A model generated the notes under the pieces. That model made no database searches and had not been told where the DNA came from. It worked only from the letters and a program-made list of their open reading frames with translations. The translations under genes were made by a program, and so were the position numbers. From contig CAMLIT010000022.1 of the NCBI GenBank assembly GCA_946480295.1, forward strand, positions 1 to 42,959: a stretch of 42,959 bases of DNA, read 5' to 3'. This stretch comes from an uncultured Gemmatimonadota bacterium. GTDB taxonomy: Bacteria; Gemmatimonadota; Gemmatimonadetes; Gemmatimonadales; Gemmatimonadaceae. Positions 8,479 through 17,100 of this stretch are shown piece after piece (position 1 is the stretch's first letter; every line of letters begins with the position of its first letter).

Positions 8479-9351
8479 CTACGCCGCCGGCGTCGGACGC
8501 TCGTCCGGCGCCCGCATCGGCCGCTCGCGCGCGCCCTCGACTCCCGCGATGAACCCGCCGACGACGTCGGCGTACGTCTGCGGATCGGTCACGTGCGGCA
8601 CGTGCCCCGCCCCGGTGAACTCGTGCTGCACCGCGTCGGGCAGCGCGCGCGCCAGTCGCGCGACGACGGCGGGGAAGAAGGGCGGGCTCCGGTCGCCGCG
8701 GCTGAGGAGCACCGGCCGCACGAAGCGCGCGAGCGCGCCGAGGTCGAGGGTCATCCCGTCCGGCGCCAGGTGCTCGTCGAGGAAGGTCGGCGCGTTGGCG
8801 ATGAAGGTCCGGCGGCCGGCCTCGGGCAGCTTCTCCCAGGCGCCCGGGCCGAAGGCGATCGTCTCCACGAACAGGCGCGCCGCGCCCTCGTGATCCCCGG
8901 CGCGCAGGAGCTCGACGACCTGCGTGACGCGCTGCTGCACCGTGGCGAGCGGCGCGTGCATCGCGGGATCGGCGACGAGGAGGCCGAAGAGCGGAGGCTC
9001 GTGCACCGCGAGGCTCCGGAAGAGCGCGGGGCGCTCGCACGCCAGGCGCAGCGCGACGGCGGCGCCCCCGGAGTTCCCCACGACGTGCGCCGACGCCATG
9101 TCGAGTGCCTCGAGGAGCGACGCGAGGTCCATCGCGTCCTCGAGGAGGCTGCCCTGGGTGGGCGGTCGCTCGCTGCGGCTGTGCCCACGCCGGTCGTACG
9201 TCAGCACGCGGAAGGATCTCGACAGCAGCGGGACGACGGCATTCCAGTTGTGGTGGTCCCCCCACGAGCCGTGCACCATGACGATCGGGATCTCCGAGAC
9301 CCCGGCCAGCTCGTAGTAGAGCTGCGTGCCGTTGACGGCGATGGTGGGCAT
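8479..9351 (-). CDS. Alpha/beta hydrolase
   Basis: 290 aa with a complete alpha/beta-hydrolase signature. The oxyanion motif is HGSWGDHHNW (His27-Gly28), strand-loop VLTYDRRGHSRS precedes the nucleophile elbow VVGNSGGAA with Ser94, an acid LLSRGDRSP is near residue 220, and the catalytic histidine lies in FTGAGHVPHVTDP. It resembles non-haem haloperoxidase/esterase-like soluble hydrolases. The substrate is unpredictable. I chose ATG 9351 for its GAGG box six bases upstream and because upstream frame sequence overlaps the neighbouring gene. Its start lies 40 bases after the stop of the small membrane protein, which suggests a two-gene transcript. Confidence 0.9.
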   Translation of the reverse strand: MPTIAVNGTQLYYELAGVSEIPIVMVHGSWGDHHNWNAVVPLLSRSFRVLTYDRRGHSRSERPPTQGSLLEDAMDLASLLEALDMASAHVVGNSGGAAVALRLACERPALFRSLAVHEPPLFGLLVADPAMHAPLATVQQRVTQVVELLRAGDHEGAARLFVETIAFGPGAWEKLPEAGRRTFIANAPTFLDEHLAPDGMTLDLGALARFVRPVLLSRGDRSPPFFPAVVARLARALPDAVQHEFTGAGHVPHVTDPQTYADVVGGFIAGVEGARERPMRAPDERPTPAA

Positions 9352-9391
9352 GTGCGCCTCGCTGGAGTCGACCGGGTTCGTGGCGCGCTCG

Positions 9392-9808
9392 TCAGGCGCC
9401 GCGCCGCGCGCGCGCGAGGGCGGCCGCGAGCACGAGCGCGACGAGCATCGCCGGCAGCGCGGAGAGGAGCGGCCACACGACGAGCGAGATCCGCAGCCGA
9501 TGCTCCACGGCGGCGGGGTGGCCGTGGAGATTCGCCGCGGCGGCGAGCGCGAACGCGCCGATGGCGACGGCGAGGGCGACGTGCCAGGCGGCGGCACGCG
9601 GCGTGGCGTGCAGGCGGAAGTGCTCCCTGGCCAGGTGCGCGGCGAAGATGATCGCGCTCACGACCCACGCGGCGAGTCGCCAGCGTGCGCGCGGCGGGCC
9701 GGGCGCGGCCGCGCCGGCCAGCGCCCCGAAGCCGACGCCGACGATGGCGTAGGCCACGCCGGCGGCGAGCGCCGCCGGCACCCAGTGCCGTTCACCCGAG
9801 GGTTGCAT
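9392..9808 (-). CDS. Small four-helix membrane protein, unknown function
   Basis: 138 aa. Four hydrophobic segments are spaced evenly: VPAALAAGVAYAIVGVGFGA (~10-29), LAAWVVSAIIFAAHLA (~42-58), AWHVALAVAIGAFALAAAA (~72-90) and a final VVWPLLSALPAMLVALVLAA (~108-128). Short basic loops (ARWR, RARRGA at the C-terminus) suggest cytoplasmic ends. ATG 9808 was chosen because hydrophobic coding begins there; upstream codons come from the repeat region. I do not recognise the family. It is probably co-transcribed with the alpha/beta hydrolase 40 bases downstream. Confidence 0.7.
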   Translation of the reverse strand: MQPSGERHWVPAALAAGVAYAIVGVGFGALAGAAAPGPPRARWRLAAWVVSAIIFAAHLAREHFRLHATPRAAAWHVALAVAIGAFALAAAANLHGHPAAVEHRLRISLVVWPLLSALPAMLVALVLAAALARARRGA

Positions 9809-9880
9809 GGTGCACCGCTCCGCCAGGCTGTCCGTGCCGCCAACCATGCGTGCGGACGCCCTGGGGGCGCAAGACGAGGG

Positions 9881-10131
9881 CTGGCCGGGTAGAGGGGTCA
9901 GCGGCGGCGACGAGAAGCCGGACGCGCCGTGCGTCGGGCTCGGTGGTCGGGCCGGCATCACACGAGGGGAACACGGATTGGACGGATGCGGAGCGGATCG
10001 GCGCGGATCGCTCCCTTTGGCGCGACGGCGCCTCGCGCCCAGCGGCCGGCCCGGGGCCCGGATCCCCTATCGCTGCCCCCATCCGCGCCGATTCGCACGA
10101 TGTCCGATCAATTCGCGACTGCTCTTTGGAG
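9881..10131 (+). repeat. Intergenic repeat copy A (~251 bp)
   Basis: First of two tandem, diverged copies filling the gene-free gap 9809-10430. It opens with a conserved block (GGGTAGAGGGGTCAGCGGCG, then GCGACGAGAAGCC), then GCGCCGTGCGT, a GGCATCACA box, and the block GGATCGCTCC...GGCGCGACGGCGCCTCGCGCC. It ends in a region of the type ATCCGCGCCGATTCG that is an inverted match to GATCGGCGCGGAT earlier in the same copy. The copy can therefore fold into a long imperfect hairpin. No open frame with coding character runs through it. Confidence 0.7.
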
Positions 10132-10392
10132 CTGGCTGGGTAGAGGGGTCAGCGGCGGCGACCAGAAGCCAGTCGCGCCGTGCGTAGCGATCCTCGCTCG
10201 AGTGGGCATCACAGGCTGGGAGACGCGAATGACCACGAATGAACTGCCGAATCGTGCGGATCGCTCCGCGTGGCGCGACGGCGCCTCGCGCCGCGGCCGG
10301 CCCGGGGGCCCGGTCCCCTTCCCCCCATCCGCATCCGTGCCGATCCGCCGTTCCCGTGACATCCGTGTCGAATCGTTCGAGCCAGGCGGCTG
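10132..10392 (+). repeat. Intergenic repeat copy B (~261 bp)
   Basis: Second copy of the element, starting with the same TAGAGGGGTCAGCGGCGGCG block and keeping the order of sub-blocks seen in copy A (AGAAGCC, GCGCCGTGCGTAG, GGGCATCACA, CGGATCGCTCC, GGCGCGACGGCGCCTCGCGCC, CGGCCGGCCCGGGGGCCCGG). The conserved blocks are near-identical while the linkers differ, as expected if sequence or structure rather than protein is maintained. It lacks transposase genes or clean terminal inverted repeats, so a REP/MITE-like element is the best guess. Confidence 0.7.
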
Positions 10393-10430
10393 ATCGTCGC
10401 CCTCCCGCCCGACTCACATGCGTGCCGCCC

Positions 10431-11006
10431 TCAGGCCGCCTCGGCCTCCGAGACGCCGGCCAGCGGCGCGGCGGCGCGCAGGTGCCGCCGTCCGCGGTAC
10501 GCGCCGATCGCCGCGCCGACGGCGAGCACCACGAGGGAAGCGACGAGCGCCGGCTTGAGGGTCATGTCCAGCACGATCGCGAGGGCGAGCCCGGTGTTCG
10601 CCTCACCGAGCAGCGCGCCCACCGGATCCGGCGCCGCGACGTTCGGCAGGTCGCGGCCGGCGCTCTCCAGCCGCTGGACGCCCGCCCGCGCCTCGGCGGC
10701 GCCGCGCTTCCCGAGCACCGCGCCGCTCGCCAGCAGCGCGACCGCCCCGACCACGCCGGCGACGACCCACCCGTCGTTCCAGCTCCACCGCCCCGCCACC
10801 ATGTACGCGCCGGTGGCGACGAGGACGACGACGGCGACGGGGAAGATGCGCGAGGTCCTGGCGATCACCTTCCCCCAGTCGAGCGCCTGGCGGAGCGTCG
10901 GCGCGGACGAGCGGCGGCCCGCCGCGAAGTGGACGACGGCCGACGCGCTCGTCGCGGCGAGGAGGGCGAACAGGTGCAGGAAGAGGGCGAGCTGGTAGCT
11001 GGTCAT
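10431..11006 (-). CDS. Integral membrane protein, DUF2269-like
   Basis: 191 aa with four predicted transmembrane helices: the N-terminal QLALFLHLFALLAATSASAV (~5-24), VAVVVLVATGAYMVA (~58-72), DGWVVAGVVGAVALLASGAVL (~78-98) and LKPALVASLVVLAVGAAIGAY (~150-170). The LHLFALLAATSASAVVHF start resembles predicted integral membrane proteins of the DUF2269 type, in which a His lies in helix 1; that assignment is tentative. It ends the minus-strand cluster that begins with the MBL hydrolase, 64 bases after the upstream lipoprotein gene. No function is known. Confidence 0.75.
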   Translation of the reverse strand: MTSYQLALFLHLFALLAATSASAVVHFAAGRRSSAPTLRQALDWGKVIARTSRIFPVAVVVLVATGAYMVAGRWSWNDGWVVAGVVGAVALLASGAVLGKRGAAEARAGVQRLESAGRDLPNVAAPDPVGALLGEANTGLALAIVLDMTLKPALVASLVVLAVGAAIGAYRGRRHLRAAAPLAGVSEAEAA

Positions 11007-11070
11007 GGGTCGATCCGGTGGTGGGGTTCGGAGTCGATCGGGCGGGGGGCGGCATCGCCCGCGTGACGGA

Positions 11071-11691
11071 TCACCGCGGGGTCGCGAGCCGGAGGATGTC
11101 TGCGCGGTGCCAAACGAGCGAGTCCACCGCGGGCCGGAACTCGTACACAGTGCCGAAATCCCAGCCGGGAAGCAAGGGGATGAGGGGCGCCGTCCAGCCT
11201 AACGCGACGCGCGTCTGGGCGCGCGGCGCGTCGCGGAGCACCAGCGTCGCCCCGCGGCCGAAGGTGCAGGCGAGCGTCTCGTCGTCCGCGGCGTATACCC
11301 GCACCTGGGCGACGTGCGACTGCCGGTCGAGCCACGGGAACACGGTCGCGGTCGCCACCCACGGGACGAAGGTGGCGATCGCCAGCCGGCGGTCGCGCGG
11401 GCCGTCGTCCACCTGCGGGAAGAGCACGACGTCGGGGCGCGTCGCGTTAGGCAGCGGGATCACGGCGCGGAAGAGGTGCCGCTCGCGCACCGCGCGCCCG
11501 AGGTCGCGGCCGCGGTTGTCGTAGTCGTCGAACGGTCCCGGGCACACGCCCGCGACGAGCGGCAGCGGCTCGGCGACGGGGGCGCGGCGCGGCAGGCGGC
11601 TCGTCGCGCACGCGGCGAGCGCGATGCCGGCGAGGGCGGGCGCCAGGGCGCGGCGGGCGACGACGGCACGGACGGGACGAGTCGGGCGCAT
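11071..11691 (-). CDS. Hypothetical lipoprotein
   Basis: 206 aa. A signal peptide with lipobox ALAAC (cysteine near residue 26) predicts a lipid-anchored periplasmic protein. The mature part begins with a proline/arginine-rich linker and contains CPGPFDDYDNRGRDLG and LVWHRADILRL, with no recognised domain. The absence of a charged or repeated region makes a small beta-rich fold likely, which is inference. ATG 11691 was chosen because the signal peptide starts there. It lies 129 bases downstream of pbpC on the same strand and may belong to that cluster. Two unusual TTA/CCT codons here are part of the GCCTAACG-type words listed in the findings. Confidence 0.7.
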   Translation of the reverse strand: MRPTRPVRAVVARRALAPALAGIALAACATSRLPRRAPVAEPLPLVAGVCPGPFDDYDNRGRDLGRAVRERHLFRAVIPLPNATRPDVVLFPQVDDGPRDRRLAIATFVPWVATATVFPWLDRQSHVAQVRVYAADDETLACTFGRGATLVLRDAPRAQTRVALGWTAPLIPLLPGWDFGTVYEFRPAVDSLVWHRADILRLATPR

Positions 11692-11820
11692 GCGGTGCGG
11701 TCCGAGGGAATCGATGGCTGACGGGAGCGTTGCCACAGGACGGCGGGAGCCGCCTCCAGGTTTCGCGCCCGCGCCGCGGCGCGATCGTCGCCGTCGCGAC
11801 GTCATCCCGGCCGCACGCCC

Positions 11821-14193
11821 TCAGCGCGCGACCTCGATCCGCGCCACCGCGCTGTCGCCGCGCGCCGAGGTCGCCCGGAGCTCGTGTCCCCCCGGCGCGA
11901 GCGGCCAGCGCTCCCCCCCGAACGGCCGCCCGTCCACCGACCAGCGCACGCGATCCGACCCGGGGCCGCTCGCGTGCAGGGCGATGGTGGCGTAACGCGC
12001 GTCGACGCCGATGGGGATCGCGTAGCGGTCGCCGTCCATCGGCGAGGTGATCCGGAAGCGCCGTGCGGCCGACACGCCCTGGTCGCCGGCGTGCGTTGAA
12101 TCGGCGGCGATCGCGGGCGCCGCGCCGTCGACGCCGAGCGGCGTCGTGCCGGGACGCACGGCGGCGAGGGAGACGGCGTCCGACACGGACTGCAGCCCCT
12201 GGTGCGCCCACTCCGCGTACTCGTCAGGCAGGACCACGCGCCCGCCGCGCTCCCAGTCGTCGGTGCGCGTGGGCGCGGTGCCGGGCGCGAACCACTCGGT
12301 GAGCCGCGCGCACGTCGGGGTGGCGCGCAGCCCGGAGAGCCGACACACCGGGACCGGCATCGCGCCCGCTTCGGCCGGCGTTTCCAGCGCGCCCGGCGCC
12401 AGACGAGCGGCCACCGCCATGATCGTGCGGTGGAGCAGCGGCCCGGCGCCGGTCACGCCGCTCACCCCCTGCATCGGCCGGCCGCTGAAGTTCCCCGCCC
12501 ACACCGCCACGGTGAAGCCGCGCGTCGTGCCGACCGCCCAGTTGTCGGTGAAGTGCCGGCTCGTCCCCGTCTTCACCGCCACCGGGAAGGGGAAGTCGAA
12601 GGGCGTGCTCGCGCCGAACCCCGGGAGACGCGCCGAGGGATCGGAGAGGATGTCGAGGACGAGCGCGCTCGCCATCGGCGAGATCACGCGGCGGGCATTC
12701 CCCGCCCGCACCGCCGACGCGGCCTCGGCGGGCAGCGCATGCCACGTCCACGGCCGCCATTCGCCGCCGTTCGCCAGCGCGCGGTACGCGTTCGCCAGCT
12801 CGATCAGGGTGACGTCGCCGTCGCCGAGCGCGAGGCCGAGGCCGTAGTAGTCGGCGCCGTGCCGCAGCGAGGCGAAGCCGGCGAGGTGCAGCGTCTGGAG
12901 CAGGCTCCCCGCGCCGACGCGGGACGCGAGCTCCACCGCGGGCACGTTGTACGAGCTCGCCAGCGCCTCGCGTGCCCGCGTCGGGCCGCGGAAGCGGCGG
13001 TCGTAGTCGCGCGGCCGATAGGGGCCGGTCGCCGTGACGTACGTCCGCGGGATGTCGGGCAGGATCGACGCCGGGGTGTAGCCGCGATCGAAGGCGAGGC
13101 CGTAGAGGAAGGGCTTGAGCGCGGAGCCAGGCTGCCGCTCGGAGACGACCATGTCCGTCTGGCCGTCGTCGGCGGACCAGAAGTCGGGCGAGCCGACCCA
13201 GACGAGCACCTCGCCGGTGCGGTTGTCGAGGACGACGACCGCCGCGTGCGTCACGCCGCGGTCGTGCAGGACCTCCACCGTCTGGCGCACCTCCGCCTCG
13301 ACGGCCGCCTGGAGCTCGAGGTCGAGCGAGGTGCGGATCGCGTCGGCGGGCCGCGCGCTGTCCGCGGCCAGCCAGCCGAGCACGCGCGTCGTGAAGTGCG
13401 GCGCGAGGAACGGGGGCGTGCGCGGGGGCACGACGAGCGGCTCGTCGCGCGCGCGTGCGACCTCGGCGCCGGTGGCGTAGCCGTGGCGCCGCATGCGGCG
13501 GAGCGCATACGCCCGCCGTGCCCGCGCGCGCGGCGGCGAGGCGTTGGGGTTGTCGCGCGAGGGCGCGTGCGCGAGGCCGGCGAGCATCGCCGCCTGCGCG
13601 ATGCTCAGCTCCGACGGCGAGGCGCCGAAGTAGAACGCGCTCGCCGCGCCGATGCCGACGGTCCCCTGCCCCAGCTCGACGCGGTTCAGGTACTGCTCCA
13701 TCACCTGCTGCTTGCCCAGGTGCGCGTCGAGCCGCAGCGCCCAGACCGCCTGCGCGAGCTTGCCGCCCCAGCTCCGGCCGGCCGGATGCAGCAGCCGGGC
13801 GAGCTGCATGGTGATGGTGGAGGCGCCGGAGACGACGCGGCGCGCACGCAGGTCGTCGCGCAGCGCGCGGGCGACGGCGCGCGCGTCGATGCCGTCGTGA
13901 TCCCAGAAGCGGTGGTCCTCGACGGCGACGAAGGCATCGATGACGTCGGGATCGATGCGGGCGTACGGCACCCAGCGCACCATGCTGCCGTCGCTGTCGC
14001 GCGTGGAGCGCAGCACCATCCCGTGCCGATCCTCGATCACGACGCCCTGCCCCGCGTCGGGCGCGAGGAGCGCGGGGGGCACCGGCAGCGCGACGAACAC
14101 CGTCGCCGCGACGAGAGTCGCGGCGAAGGCGACGCCGGCCCACCTGAGGACCGGCGACAGCCTCCGCACGAGATGCACCGCGCGACGAAGCAC
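11821..14193 (-). CDS. pbpC: Penicillin-binding protein 1C (bifunctional peptidoglycan synthase)
   Basis: 790 aa, as expected for PBP1C. An N-terminal anchor helix (~17-38) is followed by the GT51 glycosyltransferase with catalytic EDHRFWDHDG (Glu92) and GASTITMQLAR. The transpeptidase has SALK (Ser357-Lys360), SYN (414-416) and KTGTS (541-545). After the catalytic core comes a C-terminal BiPBP_C domain (FRITSPMDGDRYAIP, ~700-790), diagnostic of the 1C type. The gene begins with GTG six bases after the stop of the alpha-2-macroglobulin gene, so the pair is certainly co-transcribed. It polymerises and cross-links peptidoglycan in the periplasm; pairing with a protease trap suggests repair after envelope attack. 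Confidence 0.96.
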   Translation of the reverse strand: MLRRAVHLVRRLSPVLRWAGVAFAATLVAATVFVALPVPPALLAPDAGQGVVIEDRHGMVLRSTRDSDGSMVRWVPYARIDPDVIDAFVAVEDHRFWDHDGIDARAVARALRDDLRARRVVSGASTITMQLARLLHPAGRSWGGKLAQAVWALRLDAHLGKQQVMEQYLNRVELGQGTVGIGAASAFYFGASPSELSIAQAAMLAGLAHAPSRDNPNASPPRARARRAYALRRMRRHGYATGAEVARARDEPLVVPPRTPPFLAPHFTTRVLGWLAADSARPADAIRTSLDLELQAAVEAEVRQTVEVLHDRGVTHAAVVVLDNRTGEVLVWVGSPDFWSADDGQTDMVVSERQPGSALKPFLYGLAFDRGYTPASILPDIPRTYVTATGPYRPRDYDRRFRGPTRAREALASSYNVPAVELASRVGAGSLLQTLHLAGFASLRHGADYYGLGLALGDGDVTLIELANAYRALANGGEWRPWTWHALPAEAASAVRAGNARRVISPMASALVLDILSDPSARLPGFGASTPFDFPFPVAVKTGTSRHFTDNWAVGTTRGFTVAVWAGNFSGRPMQGVSGVTGAGPLLHRTIMAVAARLAPGALETPAEAGAMPVPVCRLSGLRATPTCARLTEWFAPGTAPTRTDDWERGGRVVLPDEYAEWAHQGLQSVSDAVSLAAVRPGTTPLGVDGAAPAIAADSTHAGDQGVSAARRFRITSPMDGDRYAIPIGVDARYATIALHASGPGSDRVRWSVDGRPFGGERWPLAPGGHELRATSARGDSAVARIEVAR

Positions 14194-14199
14194 GTCAGG

Positions 14200-17100
14200 C
14201 TACGGCCGCTGGTCGACGACGAACGTCCCGCCGTCGCTCCGCCCGTTGAGGCCGGGGTTGTACATCTCCTCGGCGTGCGCGGGCGGTCGGATGAAGGTAC
14301 CGGGCGTGGTGGCGCGAGCGAGATAGGTGGCGGTGTACGTGCCCGGCCAGAGCAGGGTGGCCGAGTACACGACGCGATCGTCGCGCATCTCGCGATGATC
14401 GAAGGGGGACCACCATCCCGAATCCCAGCTCCCGTACCAGCTCCACGGACGCTCCGGGCTCTCCTCCTCGTGCGCGGCCGGCTCGTCAGGCACCGCCGCG
14501 CCGGGTCCCGGGAGCGCCGACGCGGTGCGCAGGCTCAGGTCCACCGCCTCGAGCCCCGCGGGGAGCGCGTCGTCGAGCACGACGAACTGGAGAGGCGACG
14601 GGACGCGGATGCGCAGGCGCACGCGCACGAGATCGCCCTCGGCGACGTGGCTCACCGGCTGGCCGCCGGGATAGCTCTCGTACCAGCGCTCCACCTGGAT
14701 GCCGCGGTCGTCCGGCGTCACCGGCGGCGCGAGCGGCACGTCGGTGACGGTGAGGTAGTAGTACACCGGCGCGTCGCCGGCGCCGGCATCGAGCCGGAGG
14801 TGGAGGGCGGGAGCGGCGGCCGTGCCGCCGACGAGCCCCGCCAGCGCGATCGTCGAGTCGCGCCCCGTCGCCGCGGGGCCGGCGGCGAGGATCACGCGAT
14901 CGCCCGCGCGCACGCGCACGCTGCGGTCGCCGTGCGCGCGGTGGTACGACTCGAAGAAGGCGAGCGCCGAGACGGCCGCGGCGTAGTCCTGGGTGTTCCA
15001 CATCCAGACGGAGCGCGCGGCACGCGACTGCTGCGCCAGCGTCTCCACGAGCGGGCCGACGAGCGCGTTGTCGGGATCGATCGCCAGCGTGGCCATGAGC
15101 ACGCGCGCGATCGGCCGCATGCGCGAGGCGAAGTAGAAGTCGGGGAGCAGCGAATCGGGGAGGGTCGCGCGCCGGCCGGCGACGCGCACGAGCGCCCACG
15201 TCGGGGTCATGAGCGCGCGCGCCGGCGCGAGCTGCCGGCGCCGCGCGAACACCTGCGCGAGGCGCGCCCGGTCCTCCAGCGTGAGCTGCGCCGCGCCGCG
15301 GAGCAGCTCGTTCTCCGCCGCGACGTCCGGGCGCCCGAAGCGGCTGAGGAAGTCCACCGCCGCCACCTGGTCGCGCAGCCGCATCGCCCGGTTGTCGGCG
15401 TACCAGTACGCAACCGGCGTGAACGCGACGCGCGTCTCGCCGTGCAGCTCCCGCCCGAGATACGCGGCGAGCCGCGAGAAGACGACGGTGTCGATCTTCA
15501 CGCCGGCGTCGCGCGCGTCGAGGAGCACCATGCCGGCGTACGCCGACAGCCAGGGCGTCGTCCAGTCGGTCGGCGCCCAGTAGCCGATGCCGCCGTCGGC
15601 GCGCTGCCGCCTGACGAGTACGTTCGCCGCCCGCGCGATCTCGGCGAGCGCCGCGCCGCCGAACTGTTCGCCGGCGAGGGTGACGCCCAGCTCGCGCTGG
15701 GCGCGGTGCAGCGCGATGATCGGCACGACGGAGCTGATCACCTGCTCCGAGCAGTCGTAGGGATACACGTGCAGCGTGCGCGCCATGCCCCGGATCGTCG
15801 CGAGCGGCGTCGCGCCGAGGGTGAGCGAGAGCCGCGAGCGGGCGGGATCGATGCCCGCGGGCAGGGGCAGCTCCACGCTCGCGCTGTCGTGCAGCACGCC
15901 GGCGACGGTGAGGGCGCGCGGATGGTGGTCGGGGCGCACCGGCAGGGCGACGCGCACCGCGTCGGCGTCACCGTCGCCGGAGACGTCGAAGCGGAAGGCC
16001 ACGCTGTCCGTGCGCGCCGAGTCGCCGCGCCCGACGTCGCGCCCGACGTCGCGCCCGACCCGGAAGGGGAAGCGCACCTCGGCGCCGCGCGAGGGCGCGA
16101 GCGTGGCCGTGCGCTGCGGCTCGCCCTGGAGGCTGACCCCGGTCGCCTCCGCCTTCACGAGCACCGTGGCGGCGCGCCCGTCGCGCCGGTTGACCACCGC
16201 GCCCGCGGTGAACGCGTCGCCGGGACGCACGAAGCGCGGCAGCGCCTGCCGAGCGAGCAGCGGGCGCGTGACGAGCATCTCCGACTCGCCCTTGCCGTAG
16301 CGATCCCCCGCCGTGACCGCGACCGCCATCACGCGGAAGGTCGTGAGGTTGTCCGGGAGCTTCGCCGTGGCGACGGCGTCGCCCTGCGCGTCGGTGACGA
16401 CGGAGCCGAGGAAGAAGGCCGTGCTCTGGAAGCGCGAGCGGAGGATGTCCGCGCCCTCCGCGCCCCCGCCCCCGCCGGGCTCGCGCTTCCCCTTCTCGCC
16501 CTCGGGCACCTGCGGCGCGACGGAGGTGAGGTTGCTGGCGAGCCGCATGCCGAGGCCGCGCTCGCGGTAGATGAGGTCGAGGGGATCCGGGGTCTTGTAG
16601 CCGGTGAGGGCGAGCACGCCCTCGTCCACCGCCCACAGCGTGACCTCGCTGCGCGCGCCGCGCCCCCCGGCGTCGCGCACCTGGAGCCGCACGCGCGCCA
16701 CGTCGCCCGGGCGGTACTCCGCCTGCGTCGCCGCGACGCGCACGGCGAGGCGCTTCACCTCCGGGGTGACGCGCAGCTCGGCGTAGCCTACCCGCATCGT
16801 CGGCCGGCCCGGATCGTCGAGCGGCCCCGGCTTCGCGCTCCGCCCGCGCACGACGATGATCGAGACGTACGCGTTAGGCGCGAACGCCTCGGTGATCGGG
16901 AACTTCAGCGTCGTCGACCCGGAGGTCAGCCGCATCCGGCGCTGCTCGATCAGCCCCTCGCGCTCGACGGTGATCCACGCCTCGGCGTTCGTGAACGGGG
17001 ACGCGAACATCACCGTGGCGGTGTCGCCCACGGAGTAGCGCGTGCGGTCGGGGATCACGTCCATCTTGAACTGCGTCTCGTCGCTCCACGGCACCCACCC

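Noticed and set aside
9881..10392. Coding genes inside the intergenic repeats
   Set aside because: Open frames exist on both strands but show no third-position bias distinct from their surroundings, and the two copies differ by indels that break frames.
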